Below the pieces are notes generated by a model that saw only the letters and a list, made by a program, of their open reading frames with translations, ran no database searches and had not been told where the DNA came from. From the NCBI GenBank assembly GCA_017303485.1, contig JAFLCY010000019.1, positions 1-47,627 on the forward strand: a stretch of 47,627 nucleotides of DNA. Direction: 5' to 3'. The position numbers and the translations under genes were made by a program. Every line of letters begins with the position of its first letter. Positions within the stretch are counted from its first letter, which is position 1. Positions 18,626-27,367 of the stretch are shown piece after piece. Origin of the DNA: Rhodobacterales bacterium. Lineage in GTDB: Bacteria > Pseudomonadota > Alphaproteobacteria > Rhodobacterales > Rhodobacteraceae.

Positions 18626-19081
18626 ATGCGCGAAGTCATGACCAAGAGCATGGCCCGGAACATCTTCTACGGCGGGTCACTGTTCTTTTTCCTGATATTC
18701 GTGGGCCTCACGGCCCATTCTCACTTCTACATCGTCAACACTTCGACCGACAAAGCCACGCTGACCGAAAGCGTCGCAGAAGGCAAACTCCTGTGGGAGA
18801 AGCACGCCTGCATCAACTGCCACACGATTCTGGGCGAAGGCGCCTATTTCGCCCCGGAACTTGCCAACGTCATGACGCGCTGGGGCGTCGAGCCCGGCGA
18901 TCATCAGGGCGCCTTTGACGCGCTGAAAGGCTGGATGGACGCGATGCCCTCGGGCGTCGAGGGCCGCCGCCAGATGCCGAACTTCGGCCTGACCGACGAA
19001 GAATACCAGAACCTCGCCGACTTCCTGCTCTGGGTGAACACCATCCGCGCGCAGGACTGGCCGCCGAATGACGCGGGCTGA
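18626..19081 (+). CDS. norC: NorC, cytochrome c subunit of nitric oxide reductase
   Basis: NorC passes electrons to NorB for reduction of two NO to N2O. The 151-residue protein has one N-terminal membrane anchor (about residues 11-32, FYGGSLFFFLIFVGLTAHSHFYI), the haem motif CINCH with the conserved HTILGEGAYFAPELANVMTRWG segment, and an axial methionine in RRQMPNFGLT. It starts at ATG 18626 behind GGAAGGA. The earlier in-frame start at 18518 would add residues across the Nnr box and is rejected. It is the first gene of norCBQDEF, with norB 12 bases downstream. Confidence 0.95.
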   Translation: MREVMTKSMARNIFYGGSLFFFLIFVGLTAHSHFYIVNTSTDKATLTESVAEGKLLWEKHACINCHTILGEGAYFAPELANVMTRWGVEPGDHQGAFDALKGWMDAMPSGVEGRRQMPNFGLTDEEYQNLADFLLWVNTIRAQDWPPNDAG

Positions 19082-19093
19082 GGAGACACAATC

Positions 19094-20491
19094 ATGAAAT
19101 ACCAATCGCAAAAGATCGCGCTCGGCTACTTCGCCGTCGCCCTGGCCCTCTTCGCCGTGCAGGTGACGATGGGTCTGGTCCTGGGCTGGATCTATGTGGA
19201 CCCGAACTTCCTGTCCGGGCTGATCCCCTTCAACATCGGCCGGATGCTGCACACCAACAGCCTTGTGGTCTGGCTGCTTCTGGGCTTCTTCGGGGCCGCC
19301 TATTACCTGATCCCCGAGGAATCCGAGCGCGAGATCCACTCGGTCAAACTCGCCTGGCTGCAACTGGCGATCTTCGTCCTTGGCACCGCCGGGGTCGTCG
19401 TGACCTATCTCTTCAACCTCTTTGACGGCAACTGGCTTCTCGGCAACGAGGGGCGCGAGTTCATCGAGCAACCCCGCTGGGTCAAGGTCGGCATCGTCGT
19501 CGGCGCGTTGATCTTCCTCTACAACGTCTCGATGACGGTGTTGGCGGGCAAGAAGACAGCGATCACCAACATCCTCCTGCTCGGCCTCTGGATGCTGGCG
19601 CTTCTGTTCCTGTTCGCCTTCGTGAATCCCGACAACCTGTCGCTCGACAAGATGTACTGGTGGTACATCGTCCATCTCTGGGTCGAGGGGACGTGGGAGC
19701 TGGTGATGGCCTCGATCCTCGCCTTCCTGATGCTCAAGCTGACGGGCGTGGACCGTGAGGTCGTCGAAAAGTGGCTTTATGTCATCGCAGCACTGGCGCT
19801 GTTCTCGGGCATCCTCGGCACCGGACACCACTACTACTGGATCGGCACGCCCGGCTACTGGCAGTGGATCGGCTCGATCTTCTCGTCGCTGGAAGTCGCC
19901 CCCTTCTTCGCCATGATGAGCTTTGCCTTCGTCATGGTCTGGAAAGGCCGCCGCGACCACCCGAACAAGGCCGCACTCCTGTGGTCGCTCGGCTGCGCCA
20001 CGCTGGCCTTCTTCGGTGCCGGGGTCTGGGGCTTCCTGCACACGCTGCACGGGGTGAACTACTACAGCCACGGCACGCAGATCACCGCAGCCCACGGCCA
20101 CCTCGCCTTCTACGGCGCCTATGTCTGCCTCAACCTCGCGATCATCAGCTACGCCATGCCGCATCTGCGGGGACGTGACCCTTACAACCAGGTCCTCAAC
20201 ATGGCCTCGTTCTGGCTGATGTCCTCGGGCGTCGTGTTCATGACCGTGGTCCTGACCTTCGCGGGCGCCCTGCAGACCCACCTCCAGCGCGTCAACGGCG
20301 AGGCCTTCATGGACGTGCAGGACCAGCTCTGGATCTTCTACGCCATGCGCTTTGGCGCCGGCGTGGCCGTGGTCCTGGGTGCGGTGCTGTTCATCTACTC
20401 GGTCGCCTTCCCCCGGCGCGAGATCGTGACACCGGGCCCGCTGGAACAGGACCGGCTGGACCGTGACGCCGACCACGTCGCGGCGGAGTGA
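19094..20491 (+). CDS. norB: NorB, catalytic subunit of nitric oxide reductase
   Basis: NorB is the haem-copper-oxidase relative that reduces NO at a haem b3/non-haem iron centre in the inner membrane. The 465-residue protein has 12 helices and conserved ligands: GRMLHTNSLVVW (His53, haem b), HLWVEGTWELVM (iron ligand His plus the essential glutamates), GTGHHYYWIGTP (iron ligands), and HGVNYYSHGTQITAAHGHLAFYGAY (haem ligands). It is the short, cytochrome c-dependent type (cNOR), in agreement with norC upstream, not the quinol-dependent qNOR. Nothing is missing. Its stop overlaps the norQ start region. Confidence 0.96.
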   Translation: MKYQSQKIALGYFAVALALFAVQVTMGLVLGWIYVDPNFLSGLIPFNIGRMLHTNSLVVWLLLGFFGAAYYLIPEESEREIHSVKLAWLQLAIFVLGTAGVVVTYLFNLFDGNWLLGNEGREFIEQPRWVKVGIVVGALIFLYNVSMTVLAGKKTAITNILLLGLWMLALLFLFAFVNPDNLSLDKMYWWYIVHLWVEGTWELVMASILAFLMLKLTGVDREVVEKWLYVIAALALFSGILGTGHHYYWIGTPGYWQWIGSIFSSLEVAPFFAMMSFAFVMVWKGRRDHPNKAALLWSLGCATLAFFGAGVWGFLHTLHGVNYYSHGTQITAAHGHLAFYGAYVCLNLAIISYAMPHLRGRDPYNQVLNMASFWLMSSGVVFMTVVLTFAGALQTHLQRVNGEAFMDVQDQLWIFYAMRFGAGVAVVLGAVLFIYSVAFPRREIVTPGPLEQDRLDRDADHVAAE

Positions 20492-21303
20492 TGGTGATGG
20501 ACGGATCCCGCATGAAAGCGGAGGGGGCGACAGCCCCCTTCTACCTCCCGCAAGGGGATGAGGTTTCGGTCTTCCAGGCCGCCGCCTCCCACAAGCTGCC
20601 GGTCCTCCTCAAAGGCCCCACCGGCTGCGGCAAGACCCGCTTCGTGACCCATATGGCCGCGAAACTGGGCCGCCCCCTCTACACCGTCGCCTGCCACGAC
20701 GACCTTTCCGCCGCCGACCTGATCGGTCGCTGGCTCCTGAAGGGCGGCGAGACGATCTGGGTCGACGGCCCCCTCACCCGCGCGGTGCGCGAGGGTGCGA
20801 TCTGCTATCTCGACGAGGTGGTCGAGGCGCGGAAAGACGTGACCGTCGTCCTACACCCCCTGACCGACGACCGCCGCATCCTGCCGATCGACCGGACGGG
20901 CGAGGAACTGGAGGCGCATCCAGACTTCCTGTTGGTCGCCAGCTACAACCCCGGCTACCAGAACATCCTGAAGACCCTGAAACCCTCCACACGCCAGCGC
21001 TTCGTGTCGCTGGAGTTCACCTTCCCCAAACCCGAACACGAAATCCCCGTCGTCGCCCGCGAAAGCGGCCTGCCGGAGGCGCAGGTGCAGCCCCTCGTCC
21101 GTCTCGCGAACAAACTCCGCGCCATGAAGGGGCAGGATCTTGAGGAAGGCGTCTCCACCCGCCTCGTCGTCTACTGCGCCAGCCTCATCCACGGCGGCAT
21201 GCCCATCGACCGCGCCATCCGCGCCGCGATGATCGAACCCCTTACCGACGACCCGGATGTGAAGGCCGGGCTCCGCGATCTCGTGACTGCCGTTTTCGGG
21301 TGA
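20491..21303 (+). CDS. norQ: NorQ, MoxR-type AAA+ ATPase
   Basis: NorQ is a cytoplasmic AAA+ ATPase that works with NorD to activate NorCB, probably by inserting the non-haem iron. The protein of 270 residues shows a Walker A GPTGCGKT, a Walker B with AICYLDEVVEARKDV, a sensor-1 segment LLVASYNPGY, and a C-terminal lid of the CbbQ/NirQ/NorQ family. Starts at GTG 20488, ATG 20491 and ATG 20497 are all in frame; 20491 overlaps the norB stop as TGATG, while 20497 has the better-spaced GGCGGAG. The difference is at most three residues. Confidence 0.93.
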   Translation: MVMDGSRMKAEGATAPFYLPQGDEVSVFQAAASHKLPVLLKGPTGCGKTRFVTHMAAKLGRPLYTVACHDDLSAADLIGRWLLKGGETIWVDGPLTRAVREGAICYLDEVVEARKDVTVVLHPLTDDRRILPIDRTGEELEAHPDFLLVASYNPGYQNILKTLKPSTRQRFVSLEFTFPKPEHEIPVVARESGLPEAQVQPLVRLANKLRAMKGQDLEEGVSTRLVVYCASLIHGGMPIDRAIRAAMIEPLTDDPDVKAGLRDLVTAVFG

Positions 21304-21311
21304 GGCCGGCA

Positions 21312-23231
21312 ATGTCACGGATCGACTTCGAGCCATGGGAACCCGAGGAATCCGTCGGGAAACTGTGGCACGCCTTTGCCAGCCGTCTGGATGGCGACCC
21401 CATCCACGATGGAGCCCGTGTCCTGCTGTCACAGGTAGGCGGACGGCTGGCAGTCCTGTTCCGCGGCCTCGGCGGCGATCCTGCCGTCGAGATCAAGCCG
21501 GTGGCCGAGGCGGTCTCGCACCACCGGCTCTCGCTGCTGCGCCGCCTTGGCACCTGGGCGGAAACCACCCCGCGCGCCAGCTTTGACGGCGCCACCCTGC
21601 GCCTGCCGGAAAGCCTGGCCGCCTTCCCCGATCCGCGCGCCAATGCCGCGCTTTATCTCTGGCTTGCCGTCGCCGCCGTGGCGCTGAAGGAGCAGGCCCC
21701 AACCGAAACCGGCGACCCCCTGCAAGCCGATCTCGCCGCGATTGCCTCTGCCCAGGCGATGACCGAATCTGCACTGCGGCTTGCCCCGGGCTACCGCAAA
21801 CTCCACGCTGACCTTCGCGCGGCAACCCTCCTGTTCCGCCGCACCCCGAACCTCCCCCCCGTCGAGGCCGCCGTCGAGGCGCGCATCCGGGCCGCGCTCG
21901 GGGCCGAAGTTGCCCTGCCGCCGCTGCCCGCAACGGCCCCTCGCGGCTACCGGCCCTTCCGCCCCGTCGCCCTCTGGCCTGACCTGCGCCCACTTTCCCG
22001 CAGCGAAACGACCGCGGTCGAGGCCCGCGCCACCGAAGGCCCGCCGGAGGAGTCGGAAGAGAAAACCGCCCGCAAGGCCCGGCGCCGCAAGGCTGACCAG
22101 GCCGACCGCAACGACAGCTTCATCCTGCACAAGTTCGAAGCCATCCTGTCGATGACCGAGTTCCTCAACCTCAACCGCCGGGTCGAGGACGACGACGAGG
22201 ACACCGCAAAGAAGGCCGCCGACGACCAGGAAGAGATCGGCCTCGCCCAGGTCTCGAAAGCCCCCGCCACCCGGCTGAAACTGCATCTCGACCTCGCGCC
22301 AGAAGACGTGGATCGCGAGCAGATTTCAGGGACTTTCACCTATCCCGAATGGGACGTCAGAACCGCCAGCTACCTTCGCTCTCATGCCCGGGTGCTTCAT
22401 TCCCGGGCGGAAGCCAGCGACCTGACGCCGCCATTCCGGGCCGACCCGCGCGCGAGCGCCCGCATCCGCGCCGTCCGCCGCCAGTTCGAGGCCTTGCGTC
22501 CCAGCCTCGTCTCGATGCCCGGCTTCCCGGATGGCGACGTGCTTGACACCGAACGGGCGGTGCGCGCGCGGGTCGATTTTCTGTCTACCGGCGAAGGGAC
22601 CGACCGCGTCTGGCGGCAGACACGGCCGGAACGCCGCGACCTTGCGGTGTCGATCCTGCTCGACACCTCCCGCTCGACCGAAAGCGCGATCCCCGGCCAC
22701 GGCCATGACGGGCGAAGCGTGATCGACATCGAACGCGAGGCGCTGGCGGCCCTCAGCTGGGGCCTCGACGCCTGCGGCGACAGCTTCGCGATCCACGCCT
22801 TCTCCTCGTTGAAACGCGACCGGGTTTTCGTGCAGGAGGTCAAGAGCTTCGCCGAGCCGATGGCCGAGACGGTGGATGGCCGCATCGCCGCGCTGAAGCC
22901 GGGCCATTACACAAGGCTGGGCACCGCGATCCGGCATACCTCGCATCTCCTGACCAAAGAGGCCCGCAAGCGCCGCCTGCTGCTGGTCATCACCGATGGC
23001 AAGCCGAACGACCTTGACCATTACGAAGGCCGCCACGGGATCGAGGACAGCCGGATGGCCATTCTGGAAGCCCGCCGTGCCGGGCATGCCGTCTTCGGCA
23101 TCACGGTGGACCGCGACGGCAAGTCATGGTTCCCCCGCCTGTTCGGGCAAGGCGCCTTTGCCTTGATCCCTCACCCCGAGAAGCTGACCCAGGCCCTGCC
23201 GCAGATCTACCGGCAGCTTGTCACCGGATGA
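21312..23231 (+). CDS. norD: NorD, von Willebrand factor A domain activation protein
   Basis: NorD partners NorQ in activating nitric oxide reductase. The protein of 639 residues has a long helical N-terminal region, an acidic/basic low-complexity stretch at about 230-300 (EESEEKTARKARRRK and EDDDEDTAKKAADD), and a C-terminal VWA domain with the metal-ion-dependent adhesion site D451-T-S-R-S in ILLDTSRSTES, plus the later TDGKPND. ATG 21312 gives MSRIDFEPWEPEESVGK, the standard NorD beginning; a GTG at 21300 overlapping the norQ stop would add four residues. The gene ends in an ATGA overlap with norE. Confidence 0.92.
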   Translation: MSRIDFEPWEPEESVGKLWHAFASRLDGDPIHDGARVLLSQVGGRLAVLFRGLGGDPAVEIKPVAEAVSHHRLSLLRRLGTWAETTPRASFDGATLRLPESLAAFPDPRANAALYLWLAVAAVALKEQAPTETGDPLQADLAAIASAQAMTESALRLAPGYRKLHADLRAATLLFRRTPNLPPVEAAVEARIRAALGAEVALPPLPATAPRGYRPFRPVALWPDLRPLSRSETTAVEARATEGPPEESEEKTARKARRRKADQADRNDSFILHKFEAILSMTEFLNLNRRVEDDDEDTAKKAADDQEEIGLAQVSKAPATRLKLHLDLAPEDVDREQISGTFTYPEWDVRTASYLRSHARVLHSRAEASDLTPPFRADPRASARIRAVRRQFEALRPSLVSMPGFPDGDVLDTERAVRARVDFLSTGEGTDRVWRQTRPERRDLAVSILLDTSRSTESAIPGHGHDGRSVIDIEREALAALSWGLDACGDSFAIHAFSSLKRDRVFVQEVKSFAEPMAETVDGRIAALKPGHYTRLGTAIRHTSHLLTKEARKRRLLLVITDGKPNDLDHYEGRHGIEDSRMAILEARRAGHAVFGITVDRDGKSWFPRLFGQGAFALIPHPEKLTQALPQIYRQLVTG

Positions 23232-23851
23232 GCGGGACGCCGGAACCGGCCGCTCTTCGGCAGCTTCGCGCCTCATCGCTGGCGACCCGCGAGGAGAAGT
23301 CGAAGACGCACGACGAGCCACCCTCCGGCCACCTCCCCGGCGAGCTGATGATGTGGATCCTGATCCTCTCCGAACTCGCCGTCTTCGGCGCGGGCCTCCT
23401 CGCCTTCCTGGCTGTCCGCCTGACCGACCCCACAGGTTTCGCCGAAGCACAGAGCCACCTGCACCGCACCGGCGCCGCTGCGAACACGCTGGTCCTCGTC
23501 ACCTCCGGCTGGCTTGCCGCCTTGGCCACCCGCGCCGCAGAGGCCGGTCAAATTCGCCGCCTGCGCCTGCTGCTCGCCCCCGCCATCCTGCTCGGCGCGG
23601 TGTTCCTGACGCTCAAGGCCACCGAATACGCCGATCTTTTCGCGCAAGGCATCGGGACCGAGACCCATGCCTTCTACACCTTCAGCTTCCTTCTGACCGG
23701 CTTCCACGCCGCGCATGTGCTGGCCGGGATGATCCTGCTGGCGCTGGTCGGCTGGCTTGGAACCCCCCGCGCAGTCGAGACGGGCGCTGCCTTCTGGCAC
23801 ATGGTCGATCTGGTCTGGGTGCTGCTGTTCCCGGTGGTCTATCTGCTATGA
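23228..23851 (+). CDS. norE: NorE, cytochrome c oxidase subunit III-like protein
   Basis: NorE is a membrane protein of the oxidase subunit III family that improves NO reductase activity in vivo but is not catalytic. The 207-residue protein has a polar N-terminus of about 38 residues and then five helices, with GELMMWILILSELAVFGAGLLAFLAVRL (first helix), a Lys-Ala-Thr-Glu-Tyr segment (LTLKATEYADLF), and the family signature HAFYTFSFLLTGFHAAHVLAGMILL followed by FWHMVDLVWVLLFPVVYLL. Start and stop overlap the neighbours by four bases on both sides, so norD-norE-norF are translationally coupled. Confidence 0.9.
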   Translation: MSGTPEPAALRQLRASSLATREEKSKTHDEPPSGHLPGELMMWILILSELAVFGAGLLAFLAVRLTDPTGFAEAQSHLHRTGAAANTLVLVTSGWLAALATRAAEAGQIRRLRLLLAPAILLGAVFLTLKATEYADLFAQGIGTETHAFYTFSFLLTGFHAAHVLAGMILLALVGWLGTPRAVETGAAFWHMVDLVWVLLFPVVYLL

Positions 23852-24093
23852 CCGGGGTGACGAAAGCATGGGCGATGCTCCTCGCCCTTTCCGCCGCCTC
23901 CACCGCGCTTGCGGCCTCGGGCGTCACCGGCGCGGCGCTGGCGCTGCCGGTCCTCGCGCTCTCGGGCCTAAAGGCGCATGTGATCCTGACCGACTATCTC
24001 CGGCTGTCGACGGCACCCGGCTGGAAGCGGGGGTTCGACCTCGGCCTGACCCTGCTGATCCTCGCCTTTGCCGGCCTTGCACTGGCGGCGTAG
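23848..24093 (+). CDS. norF: NorF, small membrane accessory of nitric oxide reductase
   Basis: An 81-residue protein with three hydrophobic segments, last gene of norCBQDEF. It fits the NorF family by size, the A-L-P-V-L-A-L-S-G-L-K-A-H-V-I-L-T-D-Y-L-R-L segment (a COX4-like/prokaryotic cytochrome oxidase subunit IV pattern) and by position. The ATG overlaps the norE stop (ATGA). NorF is needed together with NorE for full NO reductase activity in Paracoccus; its molecular action is unknown. It converges on the DUF4202 gene with only 37 bases between the stops and no clear hairpin terminator. Confidence 0.85.
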   Translation: MTGVTKAWAMLLALSAASTALAASGVTGAALALPVLALSGLKAHVILTDYLRLSTAPGWKRGFDLGLTLLILAFAGLALAA

Positions 24094-24130
24094 CGGATCA
24101 AACTGGCCGACGCCCGCGCGGATACCGGTA

Positions 24131-24685
24131 TCACTCCCCCCGGAAGGCCGCGGCCAAGGGCTCGGGCAGGGGGAACTCCTCCAGCACGCGTGCCCGGCCC
24201 GCCTCGGACATCTTCCGTGCGGTCTTGCGGACGATGTCGAGCGTCTGGTCCGCATCCCTCTCCGCAGCGAACGGGGAAAAGTAGAACTTGAGGAAGACGA
24301 AGCAGATCACGTCCTCCAAAGCCTGCACCTCGGGGTCGCGCTTGATCCCCTCCTTGCGGAGCAAGACCCCGACCCGCTCGCCGTCCGGCTCGGCAAACCC
24401 CGCCTCCGCCATGATCCCGGCAACCCGAGCGGCATGTCGCCGCCCCTGCTCGCGCCGCCAGTCCAGATAGCCGGCCTTGCCCTCGGGATAGTCCGAGCGC
24501 GGCAGAAGCCAGCGTTCCACATGCTGCCCACGCGCCGCGACCTGCAGCACTTCGGACGCTGCCGGGAAAAGCCGCGCCAGTTCCGCGCTCATCCTTTGCC
24601 CGTAGACCAGTGCCTCGCCCTTCGGGTCGGCGGCATTGGCACGGTCGATCATATCCAGCGCGCGCGGCAAACGGTCGGTCATCAT
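24131..24685 (-). CDS. DUF4202 family protein next to the nitric oxide regulator
   Basis: A soluble all-alpha protein of 184 residues starting TDRLPRALDMIDRANAADP after a run of methionine codons. The segments GEALVYGQRMSAELARLFP, ARGQHVERWLLPRSDYPEGKAGYLDWRREQGRRHA and EVQALEDVICFVFLKFYFSPFA fit the DUF4202 family, whose function is unknown; the conserved His and Glu/Asp residues look HD-like. Start codons at 24688 (GTG), 24685 and 24682 (ATG) are stacked and overlap the nnr stop, so the two genes are coupled. The recurring link to NO-regulated genes suggests a role in nitrogen-oxide metabolism or signalling; that is inference. Confidence 0.72.
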   Translation of the reverse strand: MMTDRLPRALDMIDRANAADPKGEALVYGQRMSAELARLFPAASEVLQVAARGQHVERWLLPRSDYPEGKAGYLDWRREQGRRHAARVAGIMAEAGFAEPDGERVGVLLRKEGIKRDPEVQALEDVICFVFLKFYFSPFAAERDADQTLDIVRKTARKMSEAGRARVLEEFPLPEPLAAAFRGE

Positions 24686-25386
24686 CACCCTTTCGACCAG
24701 GCCAGCGCCGGGTCCTCCTCGACATAGTCGCGCAAAGTCGCCAGATCCTCGATCAGCGCGGTGTTCTGCTTGATCGTGACCCCCTGCTCCTTCAGCCGCG
24801 CAAAAGCCCGGCTCAGGCTTTCCGGCTTCATCCCCAACCGCCCGGCGATCAGCACCTTGTCATAGGGCAGCGTCACCTCGCAGGCGCCGTCCGGGCAGGG
24901 GGCCAGTTCCAGCAGGAATTCCGCCACCCTTTGCGCGCCGGTCTGTGCCTTCAGCGCCTCCACCTGGGCGACGAGGCCATGCAGGTGGACGAAGGTCGCC
25001 GACAGGATCGAGATCGCCACCTCCGGGTTCTCGCGGATCTGGCGCAGGAAGGCGTCGGCCTCGATGCGGATCAGGGCGCAGTCGGTGACCGCCTCGGCGG
25101 CGACCGGGTAGGTATCGTGCCGGAAGGCCACCGCCTCGCCAAAGCTCGCGCCCTTGGTGAACACCCCCACCACCGCCTCGGCCCCCGAAGGCGCGATGCG
25201 ATACAGCTTCACCCAGCCCTCGGCGACGATGTAGATCGCGCTGGCTCGTTCACCCTGCAGAAAGATCGTCTCGCCGCGGGAAAAGGCGCGCACTCGGGCG
25301 CTTTCCAGCACGGTGCGGGCTACGTTCTCCGGGGCTGAGGCCAGGATGAGCGACCGGCGGGCAAGGGCGATGAGTTCGGGTTTCAT
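24685..25386 (-). CDS. nnrR: Nnr, Crp/Fnr-family NO-responsive activator
   Basis: This 233-residue regulator is the probable activator of the nir and nor operons through the TTGAC-N4-GTCAA-type boxes at 5010, 14303 and 18548. It has a cyclic-nucleotide-binding-like sensor domain (about 35-120), a long dimer helix (about 125-155), and a C-terminal winged helix with LAGRLGMKPESLSRAFARLKEQGV (182-203), whose E-S-x-S-R readout residues suit a TTGA-type half-site. It lacks the N-terminal cysteine cluster of Fnr, so it does not sense oxygen by an iron-sulfur centre, and it resembles Paracoccus Nnr. It shares an intergenic region with the nitronate monooxygenase-like gene and is followed by DUF4202. 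Confidence 0.88.
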   Translation of the reverse strand: MKPELIALARRSLILASAPENVARTVLESARVRAFSRGETIFLQGERASAIYIVAEGWVKLYRIAPSGAEAVVGVFTKGASFGEAVAFRHDTYPVAAEAVTDCALIRIEADAFLRQIRENPEVAISILSATFVHLHGLVAQVEALKAQTGAQRVAEFLLELAPCPDGACEVTLPYDKVLIAGRLGMKPESLSRAFARLKEQGVTIKQNTALIEDLATLRDYVEEDPALAWSKG

Positions 25387-25532
25387 GCGTGTCCCATGCG
25401 TGTCCGATCAGTGGCTTGCTGATTACCGCGAATGGTGGAAGATTGCCAGTCTCGCCACGTCAATCGGCGGTACTTGTCGTTGGTCGTGGCAGGTCCAAGT
25501 GCAGCTTCGCGCTGCCCGATGGGAGGCGAAAG
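25387..25532. promoter_or_regulatory. Divergent intergenic region of nnr and the nitronate monooxygenase-like gene
   Basis: The region holds an 11-base tandem repeat at the nnr start (ATGCGTGTCC twice, the second copy ending near 25405) and a short dyad ATCAG-N7-CTGAT (25407-25423). No clear Nnr box or strong -35/-10 pair is visible. The dyad is a weak operator candidate only. Confidence 0.3.
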
Positions 25533-26558
25533 ATGCCTGATACGGCTGCCCTGCTGCGAACCCCGCTCTGCGATCTTCTGGGCTGCGAGGCGCCGGTCCT
25601 GCTGGCCGGGATGGGCGGTGTCGCCCGGGCTGAACTGGCCGTTGCTGTCGCGCGGGCCGGCGGCTATGCGATGCTGGGCATGGTTCGGGAAAGCCCGGAC
25701 CTGATCGAGACCGAGATCGCGGCCTATCGGGCGGCGACGGACCGGCCTTTCGCGGTCAACGTGATCCCCTCGGCCACCGAGCCGGGGCTGCTGGAGCGGC
25801 AGATCACCCGCTGCCTTGATCTGGAGGTGCGGGCCTTCACCTTCTTCTGGGATGTCATGCCCGAAGTGGTGGCCCGGGTGAAGCGCGAGGGCTGTCTGGT
25901 GCTGCATCAGGTGGGCACCGTCGAGGCGGCGCGGCAGGCCGAGGCGGCGGGGGCGGATGTGATCATCACCCAGGGGATCGAGGCCGGGGGCCATGTCCAC
26001 GGCAGGATCGGCGCCTTAGCGCTGGCCGAGGCGGTGCTGGCGGAGGCACAGGTGCCGGTGGTGGTGTCGGGCGGCATCGGCTCGGGACGCGGGCTGGCGG
26101 CAGCCTTGGCGATGGGGGCGCAGGGGGTGCAACTCGGCACGGCGTTCCTGGCGACAGAGGAGGCCTGGGCGCATGACTATCACAAGCGCCGAGTGGTGGA
26201 GGCAGAGGGGGGCGACACGGTCCTGACCGATGTCTTCGTGCTGAACTGGCCGAAGGGCGCGGCGGTGCGGGTGATCGGCAACAGCGTGACCGATGCCCTG
26301 GGCGACAACCTGATGGGCCATGACCCGGATACCCTGCCGCGCGAGGCGATTGCCGAGGATTCCGGCCAGCCTCTGCTGCGGTTCAGCACCGATTCCCCGA
26401 TGCGCCACACCACCGGCTCGCTGGAGGAAATGGCACTGTACGCCGGGCAGGGGGCCGGCCTGATCCGCGACGTGGTGCCCGCGGCCGAGCGCCTGCGCCG
26501 GATTGTCGACGAGGCCGCCGCCTGTCTTGCCGCCTTGCCGGGAGGGGCCGGGCGATGA
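25533..26558 (+). CDS. Nitronate monooxygenase-like FMN protein (2-nitropropane dioxygenase family)
   Basis: A cytoplasmic flavoprotein of 341 residues that probably oxidises alkyl nitronates or a related substrate using FMN and oxygen. Family signatures are VLLAGMGGVARAELAVAVARAGGYAMLG near the N-terminus, HQVGTVEAARQAEAAGADVIITQGIEAGGH in the middle (the Q-G-x-E-A-G-G-H motif with the active-site histidine) and VVVSGGIGSGRGLAAALAMGAQGVQLGTAFL for FMN phosphate binding. ATG 25533 follows GGGAGG with good spacing; the upstream extension to 25389 is discarded. Divergence from nnr suggests a role in nitro- or NO-derived metabolites, but enoyl-ACP reductase (FabK) relatives share the fold. Confidence 0.85.
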   Translation: MPDTAALLRTPLCDLLGCEAPVLLAGMGGVARAELAVAVARAGGYAMLGMVRESPDLIETEIAAYRAATDRPFAVNVIPSATEPGLLERQITRCLDLEVRAFTFFWDVMPEVVARVKREGCLVLHQVGTVEAARQAEAAGADVIITQGIEAGGHVHGRIGALALAEAVLAEAQVPVVVSGGIGSGRGLAAALAMGAQGVQLGTAFLATEEAWAHDYHKRRVVEAEGGDTVLTDVFVLNWPKGAAVRVIGNSVTDALGDNLMGHDPDTLPREAIAEDSGQPLLRFSTDSPMRHTTGSLEEMALYAGQGAGLIRDVVPAAERLRRIVDEAAACLAALPGGAGR

Positions 26559-27244
26559 GTGGCGAAGAAGGCCCGCGCAGCTATGCCTCGCCCCCGTGCC
26601 TCGCGGCCGAGGTGGACCCGACCTACTTCGATCCTTCCCATGTCGATCCCGAACAGGCGCGCGACGTGGCGCGTTGGCGCAAGGCGGAGCGCCAGCGGTT
26701 GCGGGCCGAACGCGACGGGATGAGCGTCTCCGACCGGGCAGCGGTGGGAGAGGCGATCGGCGCGCATCTGCTGCGGTTTCTGGAGGAACGGTTCGGCAGT
26801 CTGCAGGGCCGGGTGTTTTCCGGCTACTGGCCGATCAAGGGCGAGCCGGACCTGCGCCCGGTTCTGGCGGCCCTGCACCGGGCTGGTGCGCTGGTGGCCC
26901 TGCCGCTGGTCGAGGTGAAGGCCGCACCGCTGGTGTTCCGGCGCTGGACCCCCGAGACGAAGATGGTGCGCGGCGACTGGAACATCCCGGTTCCCCCGCC
27001 CGAGGCCGAGGTGGTGGTGCCGGAAATCGCGCTGGCACCAGTCGTGGGCTGGACTTCGGATGCGTTTCGTCTGGGCTATGGCGGGGGCTATTTCGACCGG
27101 ACGCTGGCGGCGCTGTCCCGCCGGCCCTTCACCATCGGGATCGGGCTGCAATCAGCCCGGCTGGCGACGATCTATCCGCAGCCACATGACATCAGGCTGG
27201 ACGTGATCCTGACCGAGGCAGGCGTGCAGGCCGAGGCGGCGTAG
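26555..27244 (+). CDS. 5-formyltetrahydrofolate cyclo-ligase
   Basis: This enzyme uses ATP to convert 5-formyl-THF to 5,10-methenyl-THF, recycling folate. The 229-residue protein has the family arrangement: a basic N-terminal helix (RWRKAERQRLRAERDGMS), YWPIKGEPDLRPVL, LPLVEVKAAPLVFRRWTP, and the ATP-binding loop RLGYGGGYFDRTLAALS followed by IGIGLQSARLATIYPQPHDIRLDVILTE. It starts with an ATGA overlap with the preceding flavoprotein gene, so the two form an operon. It has an extra N-terminal region of about 35 residues before the usual start. Confidence 0.9.
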   Translation: MSGEEGPRSYASPPCLAAEVDPTYFDPSHVDPEQARDVARWRKAERQRLRAERDGMSVSDRAAVGEAIGAHLLRFLEERFGSLQGRVFSGYWPIKGEPDLRPVLAALHRAGALVALPLVEVKAAPLVFRRWTPETKMVRGDWNIPVPPPEAEVVVPEIALAPVVGWTSDAFRLGYGGGYFDRTLAALSRRPFTIGIGLQSARLATIYPQPHDIRLDVILTEAGVQAEAA

Positions 27245-27367
27245 TGCCGGGCTGCAACTGGTATTCGGAACATTGCGAGGAAAGTGTTGGCCGATCTTCG
27301 TTCTTTCCGTGACGGATTTCCCGGTTCATAGCAGGGGCCAACCCTATTCCAGAACCTGGAGCGAACC

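Noticed and set aside
18677..20476. Long leftward open frame across norC and norB
   Set aside because: Histidine/aspartate/glutamine-rich shadow of the norCB coding strand; no family features.
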